Shown here: in pieces, positions 26,694-33,986 of the stretch | Position numbering within the stretch: the first letter of the stretch is position 1 | Layout: each line of letters begins with the position of its first letter | NCBI GenBank assembly: GCA_023391335.1 | Contig: JAEWBG010000087.1 | Coordinates: 1-41,234 of the forward strand | Length of the DNA stretch: 41,234 nt | From: Pseudomonadota bacterium | GTDB lineage: Bacteria; Pseudomonadota; Gammaproteobacteria; Steroidobacterales; Steroidobacteraceae | Direction of reading: 5' to 3' | Translations under genes and position numbers: made by a program | Notes under the pieces: generated by a model | The model's database searches: none | What the model was told of the DNA's origin: nothing | Seen by the model: only the letters and a program-made list of their open reading frames with translations

Positions 26694-28804
26694 GCCTCGA
26701 TCTGAACTTCAGCGGCCGTCGACGCACGCCCGTCATCCTGCAAACCGAAGCTTCGGAGTGCGGATTGGCATGCCTCGCGATGATTGCGGGCTATCACGGT
26801 TACGGCGTGGACTTGGCGACGCTGCGTCAGCGACATCAAATCTCCGCGCGCGGCGCAACGATGGCGCACTTGATGCACATCGCCGCACGGATCCACTTCG
26901 CTCCGCGACCGATCAAGGTCGAGCTCGAACACCTGGATCGAGTGTCGCTGCCGATCGTGCTGCATTGGGAGTTCAATCACTTCGTGGTGCTCGTCGCCGC
27001 TTCCGGCGATCGCTTCACGATCCACGATCCAGCGCGCGGCGTTCGCGTCCTGAGCACGGAAGAAGTCTCGCGCTCTTTCACCGGCGTGTGCCTGCACTTG
27101 ACGCCGACCACGGAATTTCGCGCGCAGCAATCTCCACCGCGCGTGTCCATGCTCGACCTCGTAGGCAAGTTGCGCGATGTGCGCGGGGTCATCTCGCAAA
27201 TCCTGGCGATGGCCGGTGCACTTGAAATCTTCGCCGTGCTCGCACCGTTCTTCATGCAGTGGGTTCTCGATGAAGCCGTGGTGTCCAGCGATCGCGATCT
27301 GGTTACCGTGCTAGGCATCGGTTTTCTGCTGCTCGCGCTGACTCAAGTGGCGATTACTGCCGCGCGGCAATGGGCACTCATGGTGTTCGGCACGACGTTG
27401 AACGTGCAGATGGTGACCAACCTATTCGGGCATCTGCTGCGCCTACCGATGCAGTACTTCGAGAAGCGGCATCTGGGTGACATCGCCTCACGCTTCGAAT
27501 CGCTCAACGTAATTCAGCGCACGCTCACGACCAGCTTCATCGAAGCGATCGTCGACGGCGTGATGGCACTGGTCACACTCGCCGTCATGTATCTCTACAG
27601 CGGGGCGCTTGCCGCGATCGTGTGTATTGCCGCCGTGCTCTATGCCGTCCTGCGCACGACGCTGTACACCCCGATGCTGCAAGCCCAGCACGAGCAGATC
27701 GCGCACGCCGCCAAGCAGCAAACGAACTTCTTGGAAACGGTTCGCGGAATGCAGAGCGTCAAGCTGTTCAACCGCACGCTGCATCGGCACACCGTTCATC
27801 AGAATCTGCTGGTCGATAACTTCAATGCGGGAATCCGCCTGCAACGCTTGACGATCGTGTACCAAGCCGCGCGTGGCGCACTGTTCGGGATCGAGAACAT
27901 TGCCGTGGTGTGGCTCGGCGCCCTGTTGGTGATGGACGGCCGCTTTTCGATCGGCATGTTGTTCGCGTTCGTCGCATTCAAGCTGCAATTCGTCACGCGC
28001 ATCTCGGCGTTCATCGACAAGGCGCTCGAGTTTCGCATGCTCGGGTTGCACGCAGAGCGCGTCGCCGATGTGGCGCTTGCCAGTGCCGAATCCGACAGCG
28101 CATACGAAGGCATCACCCACGGCTTGCGCGCCGACATCGAGCTTCGCAACGTGAGCTTCCGCTACTCGGCACTCGAAGCTCCGGTATTGCAGAACGTGAA
28201 CCTGACGATTACCGAAGGAGAATCGATTGCACTGGTCGGTCCGTCCGGCTGCGGCAAGACGACCCTGCTGAAGATCATCTTGGGATTGCTCGAACCGACG
28301 GAAGGCGAAGTGCTCGTCGGTGGCGTGAGCCTCAAACAGCTCGGCACCGCACACCGCGAAATGATCGGCACGGTCATGCAGGAAGATGATCTGTTCGCTG
28401 GCTCCATCGCGGACAACATCGCCTTCTTCGACGCCGAACCGAATCGCGAGCGCATCGAAGAGTGCGCACGACTCGCCGCGATCCACAACGACATCATGGC
28501 GACGCCGATGGGCTACAACACGCTGATCGGCGATATGGGCACGACGCTCTCCGGCGGACAGAAGCAACGCGTGCTCTTGGCTCGCGCCCTTTACAAGCAG
28601 CCGCGCATCCTCGCGCTCGATGAAGCGACGAGCCATCTCGATGTGAACTGCGAGCGCAGCGTCAACGAATCGGTGCGGGCGCTGAAACTCACCCGAATCA
28701 TCATCGCGCATCGTCCCGAGACGATCGGCATGGCCGGCCGCGTAATCGCCCTGAGCAATCGCCGCGTCGAAACTCAATCCCGTGCATTGGCGAGCGTCGT
28801 ATGA
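26690..28804 (+). CDS. C39 peptidase-containing ABC exporter (PCAT)
   Basis: The 704-residue protein has an N-terminal C39 cysteine-protease domain (about 12-135), a six-helix ABC membrane domain (about 165-450) and an ATPase domain (about 480-700). The protease residues are all there: Gln18, Cys24 (ECGLAC), His97 (NHFVVL) and Asp113 (HDPA). The ATPase has GPSGCGKTT (517-525), LSGGQ (620-624), LALDEATSHLD and IIAHR. Such transporters cut precursor peptides after a Gly-Gly/Gly-Ala/Gly-Ser site and export the rest. The two downstream peptides both end their leader in Gly-Ala, so they are the likely substrates. Confidence 0.97.
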   Translation: MSLDLNFSGRRRTPVILQTEASECGLACLAMIAGYHGYGVDLATLRQRHQISARGATMAHLMHIAARIHFAPRPIKVELEHLDRVSLPIVLHWEFNHFVVLVAASGDRFTIHDPARGVRVLSTEEVSRSFTGVCLHLTPTTEFRAQQSPPRVSMLDLVGKLRDVRGVISQILAMAGALEIFAVLAPFFMQWVLDEAVVSSDRDLVTVLGIGFLLLALTQVAITAARQWALMVFGTTLNVQMVTNLFGHLLRLPMQYFEKRHLGDIASRFESLNVIQRTLTTSFIEAIVDGVMALVTLAVMYLYSGALAAIVCIAAVLYAVLRTTLYTPMLQAQHEQIAHAAKQQTNFLETVRGMQSVKLFNRTLHRHTVHQNLLVDNFNAGIRLQRLTIVYQAARGALFGIENIAVVWLGALLVMDGRFSIGMLFAFVAFKLQFVTRISAFIDKALEFRMLGLHAERVADVALASAESDSAYEGITHGLRADIELRNVSFRYSALEAPVLQNVNLTITEGESIALVGPSGCGKTTLLKIILGLLEPTEGEVLVGGVSLKQLGTAHREMIGTVMQEDDLFAGSIADNIAFFDAEPNRERIEECARLAAIHNDIMATPMGYNTLIGDMGTTLSGGQKQRVLLARALYKQPRILALDEATSHLDVNCERSVNESVRALKLTRIIIAHRPETIGMAGRVIALSNRRVETQSRALASVV

Positions 28805-28887
28805 GCCTTGTCCGCGCATTCACCGAACGCTTTGCTCCTGCCGGCGCAGGGGCAAACACCGAACTCGCGCAAGCGAGCATCGCCTGA
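28801..28887 (+). CDS. possible 28-aa translationally coupled peptide
   Basis: A 28-codon frame (begins MSLVRAFTERF, ends LAQASIA) starts with an ATG overlapping the transporter stop (ATGA), so ribosomes finishing the transporter could re-initiate. It has no double-glycine leader, no membrane segment and no recognisable domain. It may be a real small protein of the pathway or only an accident of the junction. Its own stop lies 40 bases before the first precursor gene. Confidence 0.35.
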   Translation: MSLVRAFTERFAPAGAGANTELAQASIA

Positions 28888-28927
28888 ATAGTCAGGCATT
28901 CATCTCAATCTCAATTGGAGACATCAC

Positions 28928-29086
28928 ATGAACCACGAAGTGCAAATCGAAATCAACGACCTCAACGATCTGAACGACGTCGCCGTCGAGCTGACCGAAG
29001 AAGAGCTGCAGGCAGTTGCCGGCGCAATGATGGCCGTGTCTTGGAAGTGCGGCTCGCGTCACCTCGCCGACGAGTGGACCGTCTGA
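28928..29086 (+). CDS. RiPP precursor peptide 1 (graspetide-like)
   Basis: The 52-residue peptide has an acidic leader with EIEIN/NDLNDV repeats, the helix VELTEEELQAV and a double-glycine-type site AGA (31-33). The predicted 19-residue core MMAVSWKCGSRHLADEWTV follows. GGAG lies seven bases before the ATG. Possible acceptors are Ser38, Lys40 and Ser43; possible donors are Asp48 and Glu49; Cys41 and two Trp are also present. Precursor 2 shares the block VSWxCGSRHLADEW. Context (C39 exporter, ATP-grasp ligase) points to an omega-ester or omega-amide peptide. The microviridin leader motif PFFARFL is absent. Whether modification occurs is unproven. Confidence 0.9.
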   Translation: MNHEVQIEINDLNDLNDVAVELTEEELQAVAGAMMAVSWKCGSRHLADEWTV

Positions 29087-29087
29087 T

Positions 29088-29101
29088 CGAGCGCAAGCTC
29101 G
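29088..29101 (+). other. GCAA-loop hairpin between precursor genes
   Basis: CGAGC-GCAA-GCTCG is a perfect 5-bp stem closed by a GNRA tetraloop, starting one base after the stop of precursor 1. It could protect the upstream mRNA 3' end or set relative precursor levels; that is inference. Confidence 0.45.
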
Positions 29102-29141
29102 CTGACAGACCGGTACCAACGAATCATTAATGGAGAACATC

Positions 29142-29297
29142 ATGAACAACCAAGTTGCTGAAATTGAAATCAATGATCTGTCCGACGTCGCCGTCGAATT
29201 GACGGACGAAGAGTTGCAAGCCGTTTCGGGCGCACGCATGACCGTGTCCTGGACTTGCGGTTCGCGTCACCTCGCCGATGAGTGGGATATCAGCTAA
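29142..29297 (+). CDS. RiPP precursor peptide 2 (graspetide-like)
   Basis: The 51-residue peptide has the leader pattern EIEINDLSDVAVELTDEELQ, then AVSGA with Gly-Ala at 30-31, and the predicted 20-residue core RMTVSWTCGSRHLADEWDIS. The start at 29142 has GGAG six bases upstream; an in-frame ATG at 29130 overlaps that site and is rejected. Against precursor 1 the conserved block differs only at one residue (Thr38 for Lys40), while other codon differences in it are silent. Possible acceptors are Ser36, Thr38 and Ser41 and donors Asp46, Glu47 and Asp49. It is followed by a strong stem-loop before the ligase gene. Confidence 0.9.
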   Translation: MNNQVAEIEINDLSDVAVELTDEELQAVSGARMTVSWTCGSRHLADEWDIS

Positions 29298-29316
29298 TCG
29301 CGATTGTGCTCTCCCG

Positions 29317-29340
29317 GAGGCGCGCCGCCCGGCGCGCCTC
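29317..29340 (+). terminator. 10-bp GC-rich stem-loop after precursor genes
   Basis: GAGGCGCGCC-GCCC-GGCGCGCCTC is a perfect 10-bp stem with a 4-base loop, 20 bases after the precursor 2 stop and 19 before the ligase start. No run of T follows, so it is not a classical intrinsic terminator. It more likely acts as a partial terminator or as a 3'-exonuclease barrier that keeps precursor mRNA above enzyme mRNA, a common design in peptide operons. Confidence 0.65.
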
Positions 29341-29359
29341 GCTTGAAGAGGATTCGAAC

Positions 29360-30364
29360 ATGATTTTGATCGTCAGCACACCCGGCGATGGGCCGGCGAA
29401 TGCAGTTGAAGCGCGCTTGCGAGCTCGGGGCTTGGAAATCTTGCGCTTCGATACCGCCGACTTTCCGGCACGCGCGAGTGTGACGATCAGTTACCGACCC
29501 GGCGTTCCCAAGTACACGCTGCGAGTAGGCGATGCAACGCACCGCTTCGATTCATTGGACGCGGTGTGGTTTCGCAAGCCGGGCCAGCCGGAGATTCACT
29601 CAGATATCAAAGACGAAGAAGTTCGATCCGTCATGCAACAGGACGCGAGCGAATTTCTCGCCGCTGTTTGGGATTCTTTGGATTGCCGCGCTCTGCCTGG
29701 CATTCCTTCGGATATGAAGGTTGCTCAGCGCAAAGCGTCGCAGCTGGGGCTCGCTCAAAAACTTGGCTTCGAGCTGGCGCCGACGATCGTCAGCAACGAT
29801 CCCAAGGAATTTCTCGATTTGTATCGAACCGAGGGCGGCCGGTTGATCAGCAAGATCAATGGCGCGCTGACGTTACGCAGCCGCATGGGTTCAGAATTCA
29901 TGCGCTACACCAACACGGTGAGCACGCGCGATGTGCTGCACGCCAACTCGATTTCCTATGGCCCGCTGGTTTTGCAGGCGTATGTGTCCAAGCGCGTCGA
30001 GATACGCGTGACCGTGGTGGGCGAGAGAGTATTCGCGGCGGAAATCCACTCGCAGAGCACCAATCGCACGCGCTTCGATTGGCGACGCTACGATCTCGGC
30101 TCCACGCCGCACAAACCGCATGAGCTTCCACGCGAGATCGCGCGACGTTGCGTCGATCTGGTGAAGCAGTCCCGCCTGAGCTACGGCACGATCGATCTCA
30201 TTCTCACGCCCGACGATCGCTACGTGTTCTTGGAGCTCAACTCCGCCGGCGAGTACGGTTGGATCGAACAGCTCACGGGCTTGCCGATTTCCGATGCCAT
30301 CGCCGACTTCTTGGCTGGCGATGCGTCTGTCAATGAACCACAACTTTCGGTGCAGTATGGCTAA
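29360..30364 (+). CDS. MvdD-like ATP-grasp peptide ligase
   Basis: The 334-residue protein matches the graspetide-maturase branch of ATP-grasp enzymes. It has WFRKP (70-74), a Lys in LISKINGALTLRS (Lys165), LQAYVSKRVEIRVTVVGERV with Glu214/Arg216, DWR (240-242), IDLIL with Asp279 and FLELNSAGEYGWIE with Glu292/Asn294 for magnesium. These enzymes activate Asp/Glu side chains with ATP and join them to Ser/Thr (ester) or Lys (amide) of the core peptide. The start at 29360 follows GAAGAGG; the longer frame from 29282 reads through the stem-loop and is rejected. It overlaps the next gene by eight bases. Confidence 0.92.
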   Translation: MILIVSTPGDGPANAVEARLRARGLEILRFDTADFPARASVTISYRPGVPKYTLRVGDATHRFDSLDAVWFRKPGQPEIHSDIKDEEVRSVMQQDASEFLAAVWDSLDCRALPGIPSDMKVAQRKASQLGLAQKLGFELAPTIVSNDPKEFLDLYRTEGGRLISKINGALTLRSRMGSEFMRYTNTVSTRDVLHANSISYGPLVLQAYVSKRVEIRVTVVGERVFAAEIHSQSTNRTRFDWRRYDLGSTPHKPHELPREIARRCVDLVKQSRLSYGTIDLILTPDDRYVFLELNSAGEYGWIEQLTGLPISDAIADFLAGDASVNEPQLSVQYG

Positions 30365-31409
30365 CGCAATCGATAACACACTTGCAGACGTACTCGGCAG
30401 CTTGGATGAGATCACCCAGGCTCAAATGCAGCCGACACAAGCGCTTGCACACTTTCACACCGTACGCATGCGCCATGTGAACGCATCGCTCGAGCTGGTT
30501 TGGGAAGACCAGGCGTTCGACGGCTCGGTTCACTACGACGCACTCATTCGCCCGGCCGGCGAGAACAAGACGATCTCGGTCAGCGTGTGCCCGGATGACG
30601 CCTTGCCGTGGGCGCTGCGCGGTCTGCATCGGTGGCGCGATTCAGAGCTGCTGCGCGTCAATGGCATCACCATGGCGGTGGAGCAAGCGATCTCGCAACT
30701 CGATGTGTTGTGGGAGAAAGCACCGCTGATGCAGCGCTTGATCGACAGTTGCATCATTGAAGGCGAACTGCAGCGACGTCACGTCGAAGTGAACGCGAGC
30801 GATATCCAAGCTGCGTTCGATGCGATGCGCCGCCGTCGGGGTTTGTTTACGGTCGCTGCATTGCAAGCCTGGATTCGCAACTCGGGCGTGACCATGGCTG
30901 CGCTTCAGGATCTCGCCACGAAACGAGCGCGCGCTGCGAAGTTGCGCCAGCTCGTGGTGGCCGATGGAGCCGAAGCGTATTTCGCCGCTCACTCGCAAGA
31001 CTTCGATGCCATCAAGCTCGCTCTCTTCCAGTCACGTTCCGCCGCAGCGGCCCAGCGCATCGCCGGGGAGATCCGCCGTGGCGAGTCCACGCTCGCGAGC
31101 GCGGCCCAGACAGCATTCTTGAGCGGCTCGGGTGAGGGCCTGGCATTTCGCAACCTCGAGCGCAGAGCAATTCAAAGCGAGTTCGGGTCGGTGGATACAA
31201 CCGAAGGCGCCGTTCAAGTGATCGAACTCGATCATCAGTTCTGGGTCTTGCAAGTGCTCGCGGTTCAGCGAGTCGAGCACAGCCCCGCGACGCTGGAGCG
31301 AGTGAAAGCCGCCCTATTCCGCGATTGGTTAGCGGACCAACGCAGCGCAGCGAAGGTCGAGTGGTTTTGGGGTGATGCACAGCGCACCAAGCAGGAACTC
31401 GCCGCATAA
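30357..31409 (+). CDS. PpiC-related peptide maturation protein
   Basis: The 350-residue protein resembles the family described as a putative peptide-maturation system protein related to PpiC/SurA foldases. An N-terminal alpha/beta part (1-110, with HFHTVRMRHVNASLELVWED) is followed by a SurA-like helical part (about 110-215). A degenerate parvulin-like part follows (about 215-310, KLALFQSRSAAAAQRIAGEI through FWVLQVLAVQRVEHSP). No signal peptide is seen, so it acts in the cytoplasm. Its start at 30357 lies inside the ligase gene end, so the two are co-translated. A chaperone or leader-binding role for the precursor is inferred from context only. Confidence 0.8.
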   Translation: MANAIDNTLADVLGSLDEITQAQMQPTQALAHFHTVRMRHVNASLELVWEDQAFDGSVHYDALIRPAGENKTISVSVCPDDALPWALRGLHRWRDSELLRVNGITMAVEQAISQLDVLWEKAPLMQRLIDSCIIEGELQRRHVEVNASDIQAAFDAMRRRRGLFTVAALQAWIRNSGVTMAALQDLATKRARAAKLRQLVVADGAEAYFAAHSQDFDAIKLALFQSRSAAAAQRIAGEIRRGESTLASAAQTAFLSGSGEGLAFRNLERRAIQSEFGSVDTTEGAVQVIELDHQFWVLQVLAVQRVEHSPATLERVKAALFRDWLADQRSAAKVEWFWGDAQRTKQELAA

Positions 31410-31526
31410 GTACCGGGCAGCGGACGCTCGCCTGAGACGCTCCTCAGATTCGGGTGTCCGACCGTTGCGCACACACGCTACTCGAAACTCTTCGGAGCTC
31501 TCGCGGGTTACTGCACCACAACAGTT

Positions 31527-31535
31527 GGGGGGGGG
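31527..31535 (+). repeat. run of nine G before hybrid kinase start
   Basis: Nine consecutive G lie nine bases upstream of the GTG start at 31545. The run may act as a purine-rich ribosome-binding site. Homopolymers of this length slip during replication in some bacteria and are also prone to sequencing error. Confidence 0.7.
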
Positions 31536-31544
31536 TGTGCGCAA

Positions 31545-33887
31545 GTGGCGAGATGGCCGAACGATGGCGGTGAGATGGGCGAGCGCATTCGCGCATTCGA
31601 TTGGGCTTCCACGCCCCTGGGACCCATCGAAAATTGGCCCAGCACGCTGCGGACGGCGGTGGATCTTATGCTGGGGGCGGCGCAACCCACGTACGTCGCA
31701 TGGGGCCCGACACTGCTCTCTTTGTACAACGACAGCTTCATATCCGTCGTAGGGAGTAAGCACCCCAGGGCGCTGGGACAGCCCTACGCGGAACTGTGGG
31801 CCGAAGTGTGGGACCAGTACCGCCCCATCGTGACAGCGACGATGAGCGGCAAGGCCCAATACTTCATCGACCAGCCCGTGCGATTGGCCGGTAGAGCCGG
31901 AACGCCGCTCAGCTACTTCACGTTCTCATACACACCGCTTCGCGATCACGACGGCAGCACCATCGCAGGCTTTTACTGCTCCGTCACCGAGACTACACAG
32001 AAACTACTCGCAGAAAGCGAAATGCGCGAGCGAGTTGCCAGTGCCCTGGAGCGCGCGGAAACACGCTATCGCACACTGTTCGACTCCATCGATGAGGGGT
32101 TCTGTATCGCCGAGGTGAAATTCGACGCCGACGGTCGCGCACTCGATTACAGATTTATCGAGATCAACCCCGCATTCGAAAAGCAGACAGGCCTGCGCGA
32201 TGCCGTCGGCAAGTGGATGCGCGAACTGGAGCCGCAACTGGAACAGCACTGGTTCGACATCTATGGACAGGTCGCGCGCACCGGCAAGCCGACTCGCTTC
32301 GTCGAATACGCGCACGCAATGCGTCGCTGGTTCGACGTCTATGCGTTCCGAATTGGGGAACCGGATCGACCGCTCGTTGCGATTCTCTTCACCGACATCA
32401 CGGAGAAGCGTCAGGCCGAAGAACGCTGGAGAAGCGCCTTCGAAATCAAAACCGTCGGCGTGATGTTCTGGAACGAGGACTTCGGGCTGACCGACATGAA
32501 CGACGCGTTCTTGAGGATGACCGGCTTCACACGCGAAGAGGCGCTCGGCAAGACTTGGCAGCAATTGACACCCAGTGAGTTCTACGCGGTTTCGCTCAAT
32601 GCAGTTGCAGAGGTAAAGCGCTACGGCGAGACCACTCCTTACGAAAAGCAGTACTTCCGCAAGGACGGTTCGCGATGGTGGGGTCTATTCGCGGCACGCA
32701 AAGTCGGCGCGGATGTCGTCGAATTTGTTCTGGATGTGACGGAGCGACGCAACGCAGAAGAGTCTCTGCGGCTTGCAGATCGAAAAAAGGATGAATTCCT
32801 TGCCACGCTCGCGCATGAACTTCGCAATCCGTTGGCACCGATTCGCAATGGGCTGCAGATCGCACGCCTCACGACGCGAGGCGACGCGACATTGCTGCGA
32901 ACGATCGACATGATGGATCGGCAACTCTCGCATCTCGTGCGGCTCGTCGACGATCTGCTGGACGTAGGACGCATTACATCGGGGAAGCTCGAGTTGCGGC
33001 GCCAAACGCTCAGGCTGGCGCAAGTCGTCGCCAGCAGCGTCGAATCCACGCGCACCGTGATCGAAAACCAGAATCACACACTTTCGATCGATGCGACCGA
33101 TGACGATCTCTACGTGATGGGTGACATCGATCGATTGTCGCAGGTGTTCATCAACTTGCTCTCGAACGCAGCCAAGTACACCGAGCCTGGCGGCCAAATC
33201 CGCGTCGTGATTCGTCGCGAGGGCGAGGACGCGGTGGTTCGCGTAATCGATACCGGGATCGGCATTCCGGAAGGTGAAGCCGAGAACGTCTTCGAGCTAT
33301 TTTCCCAGGTACGATCGCATCAAGGCCGGACCGGCGGCGGCCTTGGGATTGGCCTTTCGCTGGTCAAAAGTTTGGTCTCCATGCACGGTGGCCATGTTGA
33401 GGCGTTCAGTCCTGGGCCAGGCAAAGGCAGTGTATTTACGGTGTGGCTGCCCTTGACTTCACTCGATGCGCCGATGAAGGCCCCAACGCTAGAGCCTGCC
33501 GCAACACTCGGCAACACGCGTCGCATTCTGGTAGCGGACGACAACATCGATGCGGCGAAATCACTCGCGATGCTGTTGGAACTGATGGGTCACGACGTAC
33601 GCACCGCGAACGACGGCATCGAAGCCGTTGAGCAAACCACGCGGTTCGAACCGGACGTTGTGTTTCTGGATTTGGGCATGCCACGCATGGATGGTTTGGA
33701 AGCTGCGAAACGGATCCGCAATCTGCCCGTCGGTACCGACACGATGCTGATCGCTCTCACCGGCTGGGGCCAAGAAAACGATCGGCGCAAGACGCTCGAG
33801 GCGGGATTCGATTTGCACGTCGTAAAGCCGGTGCAGGCGACGCAACTCGAGGCGATCCTGGCTCAAGAGCGGCGTACGCGACACTAG
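31545..33887 (+). CDS. hybrid histidine kinase, multi-PAS with one receiver
   Basis: The 780-residue soluble protein has three PAS-like sensor regions (about 15-150, 165-290 and 292-405), a HisKA domain with His424 (LAHELRNPLAPIRNG), an HATPase domain (N541, DTGIGIP, GGGLGIGLSL) and a receiver with acceptor Asp709 (VFLDLGMPRMDGLEA). The N-terminal block WPNDGGEMGERIRAFDW, then STPLGPIENWP, is the usual opening of this kinase group and supports the GTG start at 31545. No membrane segment is visible, so it senses a cytoplasmic cue. It is similar in HisKA and receiver to the kinase at 37725, and the two may be paralogues. Confidence 0.93.
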   Translation: MARWPNDGGEMGERIRAFDWASTPLGPIENWPSTLRTAVDLMLGAAQPTYVAWGPTLLSLYNDSFISVVGSKHPRALGQPYAELWAEVWDQYRPIVTATMSGKAQYFIDQPVRLAGRAGTPLSYFTFSYTPLRDHDGSTIAGFYCSVTETTQKLLAESEMRERVASALERAETRYRTLFDSIDEGFCIAEVKFDADGRALDYRFIEINPAFEKQTGLRDAVGKWMRELEPQLEQHWFDIYGQVARTGKPTRFVEYAHAMRRWFDVYAFRIGEPDRPLVAILFTDITEKRQAEERWRSAFEIKTVGVMFWNEDFGLTDMNDAFLRMTGFTREEALGKTWQQLTPSEFYAVSLNAVAEVKRYGETTPYEKQYFRKDGSRWWGLFAARKVGADVVEFVLDVTERRNAEESLRLADRKKDEFLATLAHELRNPLAPIRNGLQIARLTTRGDATLLRTIDMMDRQLSHLVRLVDDLLDVGRITSGKLELRRQTLRLAQVVASSVESTRTVIENQNHTLSIDATDDDLYVMGDIDRLSQVFINLLSNAAKYTEPGGQIRVVIRREGEDAVVRVIDTGIGIPEGEAENVFELFSQVRSHQGRTGGGLGIGLSLVKSLVSMHGGHVEAFSPGPGKGSVFTVWLPLTSLDAPMKAPTLEPAATLGNTRRILVADDNIDAAKSLAMLLELMGHDVRTANDGIEAVEQTTRFEPDVVFLDLGMPRMDGLEAAKRIRNLPVGTDTMLIALTGWGQENDRRKTLEAGFDLHVVKPVQATQLEAILAQERRTRH

Positions 33888-33986
33888 CTCGAGAATACGA
33901 AACACTCGTATAGCTTCTTGACGCTCCGGCTGGGCTCTTTGGGATAGATTGTGCGTCCTGCTTCTCGGAGTCGGGGAGGGAGCGCC

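Noticed and set aside
27488..28819. 443-aa open frame antisense to the ABC exporter
   Set aside because: It mirrors the codon bias of a strongly supported gene with all C39 and ABC motifs on the other strand; no domain or ribosome-binding site of its own.
28928..29297. lanthipeptide, lasso or unmodified class II bacteriocin precursor
   Set aside because: No lanthionine synthetase, lasso cyclase/protease or immunity gene is present; the adjacent modifying enzyme is an ATP-grasp ligase.
29282..29359. upstream extension of the ATP-grasp gene (26 extra codons)
   Set aside because: It reads through the end of precursor 2 and the GC-rich stem-loop; the start at 29360 has GAAGAGG ahead of it and gives the usual N-terminus.
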